A program made the position numbers and the translations under genes. Below the pieces are notes generated by a model that was not told the origin of the DNA, ran no database searches, and saw nothing but the letters and a program-made list of their open reading frames with translations. Positions 34,725 through 44,207 of a stretch of 64,000 nucleotides of DNA are shown piece after piece. This DNA comes from Erythrobacteraceae bacterium E2-1 Yellow Sea (GTDB taxonomy: Bacteria; Pseudomonadota; Alphaproteobacteria; Sphingomonadales; Sphingomonadaceae): assembly GCA_014983025.1 (NCBI GenBank), contig JADCLP010000009.1, forward strand, positions 24,956 through 88,955. The letters run 5' to 3'. Within the stretch, counting starts at the first letter, position 1, and each line of letters begins with the position of its first letter.

Positions 34725-35833
34725 GAGATATTCTCCGCCAGATCGCGCAGCACAGCTGCGATCACATCCATGTCCTGCGCTGTGCCGATGGTGATGCGCA
34801 ATGCGTTGGGCAGGCCCTGCCCCGGCAGGTGCCTGACAGCGTAACCAGCTTCACCAATAGCGGAGAGAGCAGTTTCGGCCTTCAGCGCCCCTTCAAACAG
34901 GATCAACAGAAAATTGGCGCTGCTGGGTATGGGGCGCAAACCGTGGTTACCCAAAGCTTCTATCGCTGCGGTAAAGCGCGCCAGTTCGGCAGTATTGTGA
35001 TCACGGCTGTCCGCCACGAATTGCTGGTCCGCCATGGCAGCACAGGCCGCAGCCTGCCCACCGATGGTGACATTGAACGGCCCGCGGATGCGGTTCAGAA
35101 CATCCACCAGATGCGGTGCACCCGTGGCCCAACCGATCCGTTCACCCGCCAACCCGTAAATCTTTGAAAATGTGCGTGTGACCACAACATTGTTATGGCG
35201 TGCCGCCAGTTCCATGCCGCCATCACCCTCACCCTCTGCCAGATATTCGGCATAGGCTTGGTCCACCACCAGCAACACATCTGCGGGTAGCCCGGCATGC
35301 AACCGCTCCAGCTCTGTACGCGGCAGATAAGTACCGGTGGGATTATTGGGGTTGGCAATAAAGACCACGCGTGTGCGATCATTCACTGCCGCCAGCAGCA
35401 CGTCGACATCAGCGCCATAATCCTTGTCCGCCACCTCAACCGGGATGGCGCCGCAACGGCGGGCAGCAATATCATAAACAGAAAAGCTGAACCGGCTGAA
35501 CAGCACCTCATCCCCTGGCCCAGCAAAGCCTTGCGCCACCAGATTGAGCAATTCGTCCGACCCCGTACCGCAAACAATCCGTGCCGGATCAATCCCGTGC
35601 AATCCGCCGATTGCCGCGCGAAGCGCCGTGGAATCAGGATCAGGATAAGAGCTGGGATCGCCCGCCTCTGCCCGCGCTTGCAGTGCTGCAGCACTGGTGC
35701 CCAGCGGGTTTTCATTGGCGGACAATTTCTTGAGCACGCGCCCGTCAGCCGCTTTCGACTTGCCCGGCACATAGGCATGAATGTCCATGATCCAGGGTTT
35801 GCCTTCGGGGCGGGATGATGTTGGGCCGGTCAT
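34721..35833 (-). CDS. hisC: histidinol-phosphate aminotransferase
   Basis: A 370-residue PLP-dependent aminotransferase that converts imidazole-acetol phosphate to histidinol phosphate and often also acts on aromatic substrates. It has [12 protein letters not shown] near 37, the cofactor region [25 protein letters not shown] and the Schiff-base lysine in [13 protein letters not shown]. Start ATG 35833 is chosen to keep the conserved [14 protein letters not shown] opening; the frame remains open to 36079, but that part is antisense to metX and looks non-coding. The gene is divergent from metX and coupled to the tyrosine-pathway gene, which fits a double role in His and Tyr/Phe synthesis. Confidence 0.93.
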   Translation of the reverse strand: MTGPTSSRPEGKPWIMDIHAYVPGKSKAADGRVLKKLSANENPLGTSAAALQARAEAGDPSSYPDPDSTALRAAIGGLHGIDPARIVCGTGSDELLNLVAQGFAGPGDEVLFSRFSFSVYDIAARRCGAIPVEVADKDYGADVDVLLAAVNDRTRVVFIANPNNPTGTYLPRTELERLHAGLPADVLLVVDQAYAEYLAEGEGDGGMELAARHNNVVVTRTFSKIYGLAGERIGWATGAPHLVDVLNRIRGPFNVTIGGQAAACAAMADQQFVADSRDHNTAELARFTAAIEALGNHGLRPIPSSANFLLILFEGALKAETALSAIGEAGYAVRHLPGQGLPNALRITIGTAQDMDVIAAVLRDLAENIS

Positions 35834-35952
35834 AACGGCGCGGCGCATAGCGGCTTTACGGAGTGAAAGACAGCCTGAAATAAGGCGTGAAAGCATGCAC
35901 AAACAATCGCCCGATTGACAGCAGGGCCCGCCTCGCCCAATCCCGCGCCACC

Positions 35953-37047
35953 ATGGCACCTGCACACGCACATAAGAGCCTGAAGCTCTCCCACGATCTG
36001 CCGCTGGACAGCGGGCAGGTGCTGTCGGGTGTGGAAATCGCCTATGAAACCTATGGCGAGCTGAACACAGACAAATCAAATGCGATCCTGATCTGCCATG
36101 CGCTGACGGGGGACCAATATGTCGCCTCTACCCACCCCATCACCGGCAAGCCGGGATGGTGGGAAGCCATGGTTGGGCCCGGAAAACCGATTGATACCGG
36201 CCGCTTTCAGGTGATCTGCGCCAATGTGCTGGGCAGCTGCATGGGTTCCACCGGCCCTGCCAGCCCGGCGGCTGATGGCGCACCCTATGCCATGCGCTTC
36301 CCCGTCATCACCATCCGTGACATGGTGCGCGGGCTGGTCGCACTGCTTGATGGGCTGGGCATTGCAAAACTGCATACTGTCGTGGGCGGTTCCATGGGCG
36401 GAATGCAGGCACTGAGCATGGCCGCCAATTTTCCCGATCGGGCCGAACGCGTGCTGGCAATTGCCACCACGGCACGCCATTCGGCGCAGAATATCGCCTT
36501 TCATGAAGTTGGGCGGCAGGCGATCATGGCCGATCCCAACTGGAATGGCGGCGATTATTATGGCGGCGCCGAGCCAGATGCCGGCCTCGCCGTGGCACGC
36601 ATGGCTGCGCATATCACTTACCTTTCGGAAGAAGGGCTGACAGAGAAGTTTGGCCGCCGCCTGCAGGATCGTGATGCCAAAAGCTTTGGCTTTGACGCTG
36701 ATTTTCAGGTGGAAAGCTATCTGCGCTATCAGGGAAGCGGCTTTACCCAGCGGTTTGATGCCAACAGCTACCTCTACATCACCCGTGCGATGGATTATTT
36801 CGACCTGGCAGAAGAGCATGGCGGCAAGCTGGCCAATGCCTTTGCCGGTGCCAAGGCGCGGTTTTGCCTGGTCAGCTTTGACAGCGACTGGCTTTATCCC
36901 ACAGCTGAATCACGCCACGTGGTCCACGCGCTGAATGCGGCGGGCGCGCCGGTCAGCTTTGTCGAACTATCAGCCCCCTTTGGGCATGACAGTTTCCTGC
37001 TGGATGTCCCGGCGCTGGACCGAGTGGTCAAGGGGTTCCTGAAATGA
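35953..37047 (+). CDS. metX: homoserine O-acetyltransferase
   Basis: MetX acylates homoserine in the first step of methionine synthesis; some alphaproteobacterial forms prefer succinyl-CoA, which cannot be told here. The 364-residue alpha/beta-hydrolase-fold product has [18 protein letters not shown], the nucleophile in [10 protein letters not shown] near residue 149, the Asp in DSDWLYP and the catalytic His in FGHDSFL near 341. ATG 35953 is used; an upstream GTG at 35887 would add a basic stretch without similarity. It overlaps metW by four bases (ATGA). The 119-base leader may hold control elements. Confidence 0.93.
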   Translation: MAPAHAHKSLKLSHDLPLDSGQVLSGVEIAYETYGELNTDKSNAILICHALTGDQYVASTHPITGKPGWWEAMVGPGKPIDTGRFQVICANVLGSCMGSTGPASPAADGAPYAMRFPVITIRDMVRGLVALLDGLGIAKLHTVVGGSMGGMQALSMAANFPDRAERVLAIATTARHSAQNIAFHEVGRQAIMADPNWNGGDYYGGAEPDAGLAVARMAAHITYLSEEGLTEKFGRRLQDRDAKSFGFDADFQVESYLRYQGSGFTQRFDANSYLYITRAMDYFDLAEEHGGKLANAFAGAKARFCLVSFDSDWLYPTAESRHVVHALNAAGAPVSFVELSAPFGHDSFLLDVPALDRVVKGFLK

Positions 37048-37631
37048 GCCTGCGCCCCGATCTTGCCGTGATTGCCCAAAGCATTCCGCGCGGCGCGCGC
37101 GTGCTGGATATTGGCTGCGGCGATGGCAGTCTGATGGCAGAATTGACCGCGCTTAGCGGCGTGGATGCGCGCGGTATGGAAATTGATGCCGAGCATGTCG
37201 AACGCTGCGTGGCACGCGGGCTGTCAGTCATTCAGGGCGATGCCGATCGCGACCTGGTCGATTACCCAGACAAGTCGTTCGACGTCGCAATCCTTTCACA
37301 AACACTGCAAACAACGCGGCGGCCCGATCTGATGCTGGATCAATTGCTGCGCGTGGGGCGGCAGGCCTTTGTCTCCTTCCCCAATTTCGGCCATTGGCGC
37401 ATGCGTGCCGGGCTGGCGCTGGGCGGGCGCATGCCGGTGACGCGCGCCATGCCCGTCACCTGGTATGAAACCGCCAATATCCACCACATGACAATCAAGG
37501 ATTTCAATGATCTGCTGGCGTTGAAAGGTGTCAATGTGGAAGGTTGCTGGTTCTTCGCGCATGATGCCGTGATCAGTTCCGCCAGTGCCAATTGGCGCGC
37601 GGAATATGCGCTTTACCAACTGAGCCGCTGA
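37044..37631 (+). CDS. metW: methionine biosynthesis protein MetW
   Basis: A 195-residue SAM-dependent methyltransferase-fold protein that partners MetX; in several bacteria it improves MetX activity. It has the SAM motif [11 protein letters not shown] near residues 21-31, DGLDxx-like QGDADRDL, and the MetW signature [16 protein letters not shown] near 78 and [11 protein letters not shown]. The four-base overlap with metX fits a functional pair. MetW ends just before a short exported protein gene. Confidence 0.93.
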   Translation: MSLRPDLAVIAQSIPRGARVLDIGCGDGSLMAELTALSGVDARGMEIDAEHVERCVARGLSVIQGDADRDLVDYPDKSFDVAILSQTLQTTRRPDLMLDQLLRVGRQAFVSFPNFGHWRMRAGLALGGRMPVTRAMPVTWYETANIHHMTIKDFNDLLALKGVNVEGCWFFAHDAVISSASANWRAEYALYQLSR

Positions 37632-37688
37632 ATGCGCATCCCGAATGATGTAGCGCGCGGTTCAGCTTTGCAGCTATAGGATCAAGCC

Positions 37689-38039
37689 ATGACGCTGACC
37701 ATGATCTCCGCCGCGCTACTGATGGCCACACAGGCACCGGCCTCCGCCCCTGAACTTGCGCCCGCCAGCCAAACCGCCTTGCGCTGCTCGGCCGCCTTCG
37801 CGCTGGTTTCCTTCGGGCAGGAAGTGGGTGATGCAGAGGCGACGAAATGGCCATCAATGGAACCGCGCGGGCGCGAATATTTTATCCGTGTCATGGCAAA
37901 AATCATGGATGAAACGGGTTTGGATCGGGAAAGCGTGGCCACAATGGCAGAGAAACAGGCCAAGCTGCTGCTCGACAATCAGGAAATTGAGGCCATCATG
38001 CCCCAATGCCTGATATTGCTTGACCAATCAGGCATCTGA
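37689..38039 (+). CDS. small exported hypothetical protein
   Basis: A 116-residue protein with an N-terminal hydrophobic segment (about 3-20) that looks like a signal peptide, then a mostly helical domain with two Cys (QTALRCSAAFALVS and MPQCLILLDQ) spaced about 75 residues apart, which could form a disulphide. I recall unnamed sphingomonad proteins with a similar ALRCSAAFALV start, but no function. It follows metW by 57 bases and its stop falls 52 bases before the GST start. Confidence 0.7.
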   Translation: MTLTMISAALLMATQAPASAPELAPASQTALRCSAAFALVSFGQEVGDAEATKWPSMEPRGREYFIRVMAKIMDETGLDRESVATMAEKQAKLLLDNQEIEAIMPQCLILLDQSGI

Positions 38040-38091
38040 AAACTCGCATTTACCGCATCAGCGCCGGTGGATTTCACCCGATTATTCAGGC

Positions 38092-38778
38092 ATGAGCAGC
38101 ATCAGCATGTGGCTCCTCTATCAATTTCCGCTCTGCCCCTTCAGCCGCAAGATTCGTCTGCTGCTGGGCGAAAAGAACATCGCTTATGATCTGGCGCGCG
38201 AAGACCCATGGGCTGCGAGCGACCAGTTCTATGATCTGAACCCGGCAGGGCGCACGCCTGTGCTGGTCAACCAGCAACGCAATATCGTGCTGTGTGACAG
38301 CAGGGCAATCGCGGAATATTTTGAAGAGACTGTCGACAAATCGCCCATGATCAATGGCACTGCCGCCAATCGAGCGGAAATCCGCCGCCTGGTCGCGCTG
38401 TTTGACGAAAATTTCTATAATGATGTGACTGTGCCGCTGCTGAATGAACGGATGAAGAAGCGGTTGGTTCTGCGCCAACCGCCTGATTCACGCATGCTGC
38501 GCCAGGCGATGAAGATGGCGCATGGTCACCTTGATTACATGGACTGGCTGATTGACAATCGCCCATGGCTGGCGGGTTCAACCATGAGCCTGGCCGATCT
38601 GGCTGCTGCGGCGCAGATTTCTGTGGCTGATTATCTGGGCGGTATCGATTGGGATGGGCATGAACAGACACGCGGCTGGTATTCGGTGTTCAAGAGCCGC
38701 CCCAGCTTTCGCCCGCTGCTGAGCGAGCGGATGGACGTGATCCAGCCGCCAGCGCATTATGCGAAGCTGGATATGTGA
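38092..38778 (+). CDS. glutathione S-transferase family protein
   Basis: A 228-residue cytoplasmic protein with a thioredoxin-like N-terminal domain (QFPLCPFSRKIRL near residues 10-22, where the Cys or Ser may be catalytic; NPAGRTPVL; and the glutathione-contacting DSRAIAEYFEE) and an all-helical C-terminal domain with MSLADLAAAAQISV. Start ATG 38092 gives the usual short N terminus; the frame is open to 38020 but overlaps the preceding gene. The exact substrate is not known; such proteins detoxify electrophiles or act as isomerases. Confidence 0.87.
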   Translation: MSSISMWLLYQFPLCPFSRKIRLLLGEKNIAYDLAREDPWAASDQFYDLNPAGRTPVLVNQQRNIVLCDSRAIAEYFEETVDKSPMINGTAANRAEIRRLVALFDENFYNDVTVPLLNERMKKRLVLRQPPDSRMLRQAMKMAHGHLDYMDWLIDNRPWLAGSTMSLADLAAAAQISVADYLGGIDWDGHEQTRGWYSVFKSRPSFRPLLSERMDVIQPPAHYAKLDM

Positions 38779-38873
38779 TCGGTTTTGTTTTTCGCACACC
38801 CCCGCTGGCAGGCAATCACACTTGTAGTTCATTCTAAGCGAACCGATATCGAGTGAAATCGAAAGGTAGCTTT

Positions 38874-39284
38874 ATGACCGATCCAAAGGACATTCCAGAA
38901 TCTGAATGGCGCGAAAGGCTGACGCCAGAACAATATCATGTCCTGCGCGAAGCGGGGACTGAACGCGCCTTTACCGGCCAATATGACAAGCATTTTGAAG
39001 AGGGCAGCTATGCCTGTGCCGGTTGTGGCACCGTGCTGTTTGAAAGCGATGCAAAATATAACAGTGGCTGCGGCTGGCCCGCCTTTACCCGCGTGGCAGA
39101 AGACCAGCCGGGCGAACGGGTGGAAGAACGGCGTGACATGTCGCACGGCATGATCCGCACAGAGGTGCTATGCGCCAAATGCGGTGGCCATCTGGGCCAC
39201 GTCTTCCCCGATGGCCCGCCAGAAGATGGTGGTATGCGTTACTGCATCAATTCGCTTTCGCTTGATTTCGATGGCAAGGATTGA
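38874..39284 (+). CDS. msrB: peptide methionine-(R)-S-oxide reductase
   Basis: MsrB reduces the R form of methionine sulfoxide in proteins. The 136-residue product has two CxxC zinc pairs (CAGC near 47 and CAKC near 96), SGCGWPAF and the catalytic Cys in [10 protein letters not shown] near 121. The start at 38874 follows AAAGG; an ATG upstream at 38853 gives seven extra residues without support. MsrA is encoded about 14 kb away, so the pair is not in one operon. Confidence 0.95.
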   Translation: MTDPKDIPESEWRERLTPEQYHVLREAGTERAFTGQYDKHFEEGSYACAGCGTVLFESDAKYNSGCGWPAFTRVAEDQPGERVEERRDMSHGMIRTEVLCAKCGGHLGHVFPDGPPEDGGMRYCINSLSLDFDGKD

Positions 39285-39402
39285 TCGGCGCGACGCACCA
39301 TCATCCACAGGCTGATTAAATCCCCGTTCACGCAAGGTTACAACTGCCCTATGCAACGCATAAGTGTGCATGGATCAATTGGGTCGGGAACCATAACCGG
39401 CA

Positions 39403-41604
39403 ATGTCAAAACGCGGAGACCGTTTGCAGAACAAGGGTAAGCGCGGCAGCCGCCGTGCCGCGGCCGAGCGGCAGGCGGGCGAGCAAAGCGCACGCAAACC
39501 ACGCAGGCAGGGTAAGCAGCGCCGAGCCGGCCAGCATTCTGTGCTGCGCCGCTGGACCAAACGCGTGTTTATATGGGGTACAGCCGCCGCATTGCTGGGC
39601 GCGCTGTTCCTGGGCGTGGCTGTTGCATTTGCTGCTCGCGAGATTCCCAGCTTCAACCAGCTGAAGGCCACGCAGAATGCGCAAACCATTCTGGTGCGCG
39701 CGCGCGATGGCACCGAAATTGTGGAACTGGGCCCCAGTTACGGCGAATGGCTTGCGTCCGACGACATTCCAGTCTCGATGAAGAACGCCATGGTGGCAGT
39801 GGAAGACCGTCGGTTCTATTCACATTTCGGGATTGACCCCCTCGGCCTGGCGCGCGCTGTATTTGTCTGGGCCACGGGCGACAAGCGGATTTCGGCCACC
39901 TCAACCATCACCCAGCAGCTGGCGCGCAATGTATTTCTGAACAACAACCGATCGCTCGATCGCAAATTGCGTGAGGCTGTTCTGGCGCTGGCGTTGGAAT
40001 GGAAATTCTCCAAGGATCAGATCCTGGAGCTGTATCTGAACAAGGTTTATTTCGGGGGCGGTGCCTATGGCATCGACAGCGCCAGCCGCAATTTCTTCAG
40101 TCATCCGGCAACCGATCTTTCAACGGCGGAAGCCGCCATCATTGCCGGGCTGGTTAAGGCACCCAGCCGGTATTCCCCAACGGCCAATGTGGATGCCGCC
40201 GTGAACCGTGCCCGCGTGGTGCTGACGTTGATGCAGCAACAGGGCTATATCACAGCGCAACAGGCATCGGTTGATGTAGATGCGGTGAAGCTGAAAACGC
40301 AAACCAGCCAGAATTCGGTTCGTTATTTCACGGACTGGGTTCTGCCCCAGCTCGATCTGTTGCTGCCCGAAACGTTCGAACCGATCGAGGTGTGGACCAC
40401 GATTGATGTGGGGATGCAACGCGCCGCCACTGCCGCGATCAAATCCAACACGCCCGATGGCGCACAGGGTGCATTGGTCAGCCTGGACCGCAATGGCGCA
40501 ATCCTGGCCATGGTAGGCGGAACCGATTACGTTCAAACCAATTACAACCGCGCCACGGATGCTCTGCGCCAGCCCGGATCATCGTGGAAACTGTTCGTCT
40601 ATCTGGCCGCATTGGAAGCGGGCTATACGCCCGATGATCGCGTGGTGGATACGCCTGTAACGATCGACAAATGGAGCCCGCGTAACTCCAATGGCCGCTA
40701 TGTCGGCGAAACCAATTTGCGCACCGCCTTCGCCTATTCAATCAACACGGTTGCAGCGCAATTGGGCAATGAAGTGGGCTTTGGCACCGTTGCCAGCATG
40801 GCCCGCCGATTTGGCGTCACCACCCCCATTTCCACTTACCCATCCATGGTTCTGGGATCGAGCGAGGTCCGCCTGATTGACATGACCCGTGCCTTTGCCG
40901 CCGTTTCAGCCAAGGGGGTTTCGGTTGAACCCTTTGGTGTGACCAAGGTCACAACATCAAAGGGTGAAGTGCTCTATCGCCATGAACGCGCGCGCGCATC
41001 GCAATTGGTGCCCGATTATGTCGCTGCCGGAATCACCGATCTGCTGCAAACTGCTGTCAATACCGGCACCGGCAAGGCGGCACAGATCGGCCGCCCGGTG
41101 GCAGGTAAAACAGGCACGACCAGTTCCAACAAGGATGGCTGGTTCGTCGGCTTTTCCAGCGGGATCACCACCGGCGTTTGGATGGGCCGTGACGATGCAA
41201 AGCGCGTGGGCGGGTTGCAGGGTGGCCGCGCACCGGCGCAGGCCTTTGCCGCTTATATGCGCTATGCCGTGAAGGATCGCCCCGTCGAAGAATTCGATAC
41301 AGAGGTGCACCTGCCCGAATGGCAGTTGGAACCCGATGATGAATATTTCTTCGGCAATCCGGATGATTATTACTTCATCGATGAACAGGGCAATCTGGTT
41401 GAGCCAGGCCGGCGCGAACAGCCGGGCGAAACCCCTTTCCCCGTGGAAGGTGAACAATTGCCCGCCGACCGCCTGCGTCAGCAGGACAATGGGCAGGCCG
41501 CCAGTGATGATTTTCTGGAGCGTGCAACCGGTCAGCAATTACCACCCGAACCGCGCATGCCGCGCACGATCAGGCCAGCAGGCAATAATCCCCAGTCACA
41601 ATAA
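39403..41604 (+). CDS. bifunctional penicillin-binding protein 1A family
   Basis: A 733-residue class A penicillin-binding protein that polymerises and cross-links peptidoglycan. It has a long basic cytoplasmic tail (about 1-52), one helix (about 54-78), a glycosyltransferase domain with VEDRRFYSHFGIDPLGLARA, QQLARNVFL and KVYFGGGAYGIDSA, and a transpeptidase domain with SSWK (about 392), the SIN element near 446 and KTGTT near 566. The C-terminal tail of roughly 90 residues is acidic and disordered. It is followed by a bidirectional terminator facing degP. Confidence 0.94.
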   Translation: MSKRGDRLQNKGKRGSRRAAAERQAGEQSARKPRRQGKQRRAGQHSVLRRWTKRVFIWGTAAALLGALFLGVAVAFAAREIPSFNQLKATQNAQTILVRARDGTEIVELGPSYGEWLASDDIPVSMKNAMVAVEDRRFYSHFGIDPLGLARAVFVWATGDKRISATSTITQQLARNVFLNNNRSLDRKLREAVLALALEWKFSKDQILELYLNKVYFGGGAYGIDSASRNFFSHPATDLSTAEAAIIAGLVKAPSRYSPTANVDAAVNRARVVLTLMQQQGYITAQQASVDVDAVKLKTQTSQNSVRYFTDWVLPQLDLLLPETFEPIEVWTTIDVGMQRAATAAIKSNTPDGAQGALVSLDRNGAILAMVGGTDYVQTNYNRATDALRQPGSSWKLFVYLAALEAGYTPDDRVVDTPVTIDKWSPRNSNGRYVGETNLRTAFAYSINTVAAQLGNEVGFGTVASMARRFGVTTPISTYPSMVLGSSEVRLIDMTRAFAAVSAKGVSVEPFGVTKVTTSKGEVLYRHERARASQLVPDYVAAGITDLLQTAVNTGTGKAAQIGRPVAGKTGTTSSNKDGWFVGFSSGITTGVWMGRDDAKRVGGLQGGRAPAQAFAAYMRYAVKDRPVEEFDTEVHLPEWQLEPDDEYFFGNPDDYYFIDEQGNLVEPGRREQPGETPFPVEGEQLPADRLRQQDNGQAASDDFLERATGQQLPPEPRMPRTIRPAGNNPQSQ

Positions 41605-41621
41605 AGACTGGCAGATCACAT

Positions 41622-41666
41622 TAAAAAAGGGCGCCGCAGCCGAGCTGCAGCGCCCCCCATGTTTTT
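41622..41666. terminator. bidirectional terminator between PBP1A and DegP genes
   Basis: GGGCGCCGCAGC and GCTGCAGCGCCCC form a strong stem with a three-base loop and small mismatch; A6 precedes and TTTTT follows, so both converging genes can end here. Confidence 0.85.
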
Positions 41667-41687
41667 GGCCAGATTATCCAGCTTTTT

Positions 41688-43211
41688 TTAACGCAGGCGC
41701 ACCGGCACATATTGGGCAGGGCGGCCACGGCGCTGAACACGCAGCAGCACAGCTTCGCGCCTGGATTTCTCAGCTTCCGTCACCACCGCTTCAAAATCAG
41801 CCAGAGTGGCAATGGCGCGATAATTGGCGGTCAGGATAATATCACCGCGCTGCAATCCCTTGCGCCCTGCATCGGACGTGGGGTCGACAGCGCTGATCAC
41901 CAGGCCAACCGTATCTTCATCCGCACCCAGTTGACGGGTGATCTGCGGGGTCAAGGGAATGACCTGCAGGCCCATTTTCTGTTCCAGCGTTTCACTTGAA
42001 TCCGCTGGCGGCGTTTCGGGTTCTGCATCAGGATCGAATAGCTGCTGCTGGCGCAATTCCGCCTCGCTCGGGCGTTTGCCCACTACCACATTCACACGGC
42101 GTTGTTCACCATCGCGCAGCAGATCAACCGGGATGCGTGTGCCCGGCTTGATATTGGCGACGAGGAAGGACAGCGTCTGTTCGTTGGTCACTTCCTTGCC
42201 ATTGATATGCGTCACCACATCGCCCGGCTTTATGCCGGCCTTGTCCGCTGCGCCATCAGCCTGCACCGACTGCACAAATTCACCGCGATTGCGCTGCAGA
42301 CCCAGCGAATCGGCCAGATCTTCATTCACCGGCTGGATACTGACGCCCAGGAAGCCACGTTCAATCTCAACACCAGCCTTCAACTGTTCAACAATCGGGG
42401 CAGCAATTTCCGCAGGAATGGCAAAGCCGATCCCCACACTGCCGCCGCTGGGCGAGAAAATGGCATTGTTGATGCCGATCACATTACCCTGCATGTCGAA
42501 CAGCGGGCCGCCGGAATTGCCACGATTGATGCTGGCATCGGTCTGGATATAGCGGTCATATGCGCCGCCAGAACCAGTGTTACGATAAACGGCAGACACG
42601 ATCCCGCTGGTGACAGTGCCACCCAGGCCGAAGGGGTTGCCGATCGCCACCACCCAGTCACCCGGACGGGCATGGGCTGAATCCCCGAATTTCACAAACG
42701 GGAAGGCTTCACGGCGGTTGATCTTCAACACAGCAAGGTCTGATGCGGCATCCGCTCCAACCAGTTCCGCCTCATATTCTGTGCCATCGGGCATGGTGAC
42801 AGTGATTTCTTCCAGCGTCGCGCGATTATCAGGCGAAACAACGTGGTTGTTCGTGACCACATAGCCATCGGCAGAGATAATGAAGCCCGAACCCAGCGAT
42901 TGTGCCTCTTGCGTCTGGGGCTGCTGCGGATCGCGCTGCCCAAACAGATCAGCAAAAGGGGTGCCGGCAAAGGGATTGGTGTTCACCTGAACGCGCTGGC
43001 GGGTGGCGATATTGACCACGGCAGGCTGCAATTGCTCTGTCAGATCGGCAAAGCTTTCCGGCGCGCCTGCACGCGGGACAACCCGCTGCATATGCGTTTC
43101 ATCATTTTGCGCGACCTGCGCACCTGCGGGGATTCCCGTTACCAGTGTGGCTGTAGCTCCGCCCAGCAACAGGGCAGTGGTCAATCCATATACGTAACGC
43201 ACGGGCTTCAC
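41688..43211 (-). CDS. Do-family periplasmic serine protease, DegP/DegQ type
   Basis: A 507-residue exported protease and chaperone for periplasmic and outer-membrane proteins. It has a signal peptide (about 1-31), a trypsin-like domain with His in TNNHVV, Asp in DLAVLKI and Ser in GNSGGPLF (catalytic triad), then two PDZ domains (GFLGVSIQPV... and GLVISAVDPTSDAGRKGLQRGDIIL). The start is GTG 43211, close after a GAGAGGA site. It is downstream of hflKC on the same strand with 148 bases between, so an own promoter is possible. Stress control by an extracytoplasmic sigma factor is common in the family but no site is claimed here. Confidence 0.93.
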   Translation of the reverse strand: MKPVRYVYGLTTALLLGGATATLVTGIPAGAQVAQNDETHMQRVVPRAGAPESFADLTEQLQPAVVNIATRQRVQVNTNPFAGTPFADLFGQRDPQQPQTQEAQSLGSGFIISADGYVVTNNHVVSPDNRATLEEITVTMPDGTEYEAELVGADAASDLAVLKINRREAFPFVKFGDSAHARPGDWVVAIGNPFGLGGTVTSGIVSAVYRNTGSGGAYDRYIQTDASINRGNSGGPLFDMQGNVIGINNAIFSPSGGSVGIGFAIPAEIAAPIVEQLKAGVEIERGFLGVSIQPVNEDLADSLGLQRNRGEFVQSVQADGAADKAGIKPGDVVTHINGKEVTNEQTLSFLVANIKPGTRIPVDLLRDGEQRRVNVVVGKRPSEAELRQQQLFDPDAEPETPPADSSETLEQKMGLQVIPLTPQITRQLGADEDTVGLVISAVDPTSDAGRKGLQRGDIILTANYRAIATLADFEAVVTEAEKSRREAVLLRVQRRGRPAQYVPVRLR

Positions 43212-43359
43212 GTCCTCTCGTTAAATTCAAACCGGTCATGGCCAGATGCGCCCCAGGGCCATAACAATACCATTATGCGCGCGCCGGCACTGAACGCTGA
43301 TTGAACAGATGCTGTCATTGGCAGCAAACCGTCAGTCATTTATCGATCCGCCAGCCTGC

Positions 43360-44205
43360 TCAGCGGCGGCCCCGGAACTGGCGCAGATATTCATTATCTT
43401 CCGACAGAATGATGGAACTATCTGCCTTGCCAGTTTCAAATGTCCGGCGGTAACTTTCCATCGCGCGGTAGAAATCATAGAATTGCGGATCCTTGCCATA
43501 GGCATCGGCATAGATACGCGCAGCCTCTGCCTGCGCTTCTGCCTGGATGATCTGCGCATCACGCTCACCTGCGGCACGGATCGTGGCGGCTTCTTCCTGC
43601 CGGTCTGTTTCCATCCGGGTAAAGGCAGCATCTAGCGGGCGCCCTTCAGGAAGGTCTGCCCGCTTGATCCGCACATCCAGCACCTGCGCGCCATATTGCC
43701 GCGCCTGTGTGTCAAAGGCAGCAGTAATGTTTTCCATCGCCGTGCCACGTTCGGCATTGATCAGCGATGCGAAGGGGCGCCGCCCCAGTTCCTGCCGCAG
43801 AACAGAAGTGAGAATAGGCAACAGATTGGTCTTGAGCTGTTCTTCCGTGCCGGCACGTTCCACCATGCGGACAGGATCGATCACACGATAGCGGGCATAG
43901 GCATCCACCTGCAGGCGCTGCTGATCATTTGACAGCACCTGTTGACGCTCCATATCCAGGTCCAGCACGCGGCGATCGACCAATTGGACCCGGTCGACAA
44001 AGGGGATGCGCCAGTAAATCCCGGCCCCCGTCTGGCCAAAGGGCACTTCTGGGCGGAAGCGATTGACCACCTTCTTGGGTTCACCCGTGCGGATGATCAC
44101 CGCCTGATAGCTTTCCGGCACCACGAACAGGCTGGAAAATGCCACAACCAGCAGGGCGGCGGCAGCTATCACGGCAGCTTTGTAATTTTGCCAAATGCTT
44201 TCCAT
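43360..44205 (-). CDS. hflC: protease modulator HflC
   Basis: A 281-residue SPFH/band 7 membrane protein, partner of HflK in a complex that controls FtsH proteolysis. It has one N-terminal helix (about 10-28), the segment VVPESYQAVIIRTGEPKKVV, and the long C-terminal coiled helix with EGRPLDAAFTRMETDRQEEAATIRAAGERDAQIIQAEA. It follows hflK by two bases. Confidence 0.93.
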   Translation of the reverse strand: MESIWQNYKAAVIAAAALLVVAFSSLFVVPESYQAVIIRTGEPKKVVNRFRPEVPFGQTGAGIYWRIPFVDRVQLVDRRVLDLDMERQQVLSNDQQRLQVDAYARYRVIDPVRMVERAGTEEQLKTNLLPILTSVLRQELGRRPFASLINAERGTAMENITAAFDTQARQYGAQVLDVRIKRADLPEGRPLDAAFTRMETDRQEEAATIRAAGERDAQIIQAEAQAEAARIYADAYGKDPQFYDFYRAMESYRRTFETGKADSSIILSEDNEYLRQFRGRR

Positions 44206-44207
44206 GA

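Noticed and set aside
35834..36079. N-terminal extension of hisC
   Set aside because: It is antisense to the metX coding region, and conserved HisC sequence begins only after 35833.
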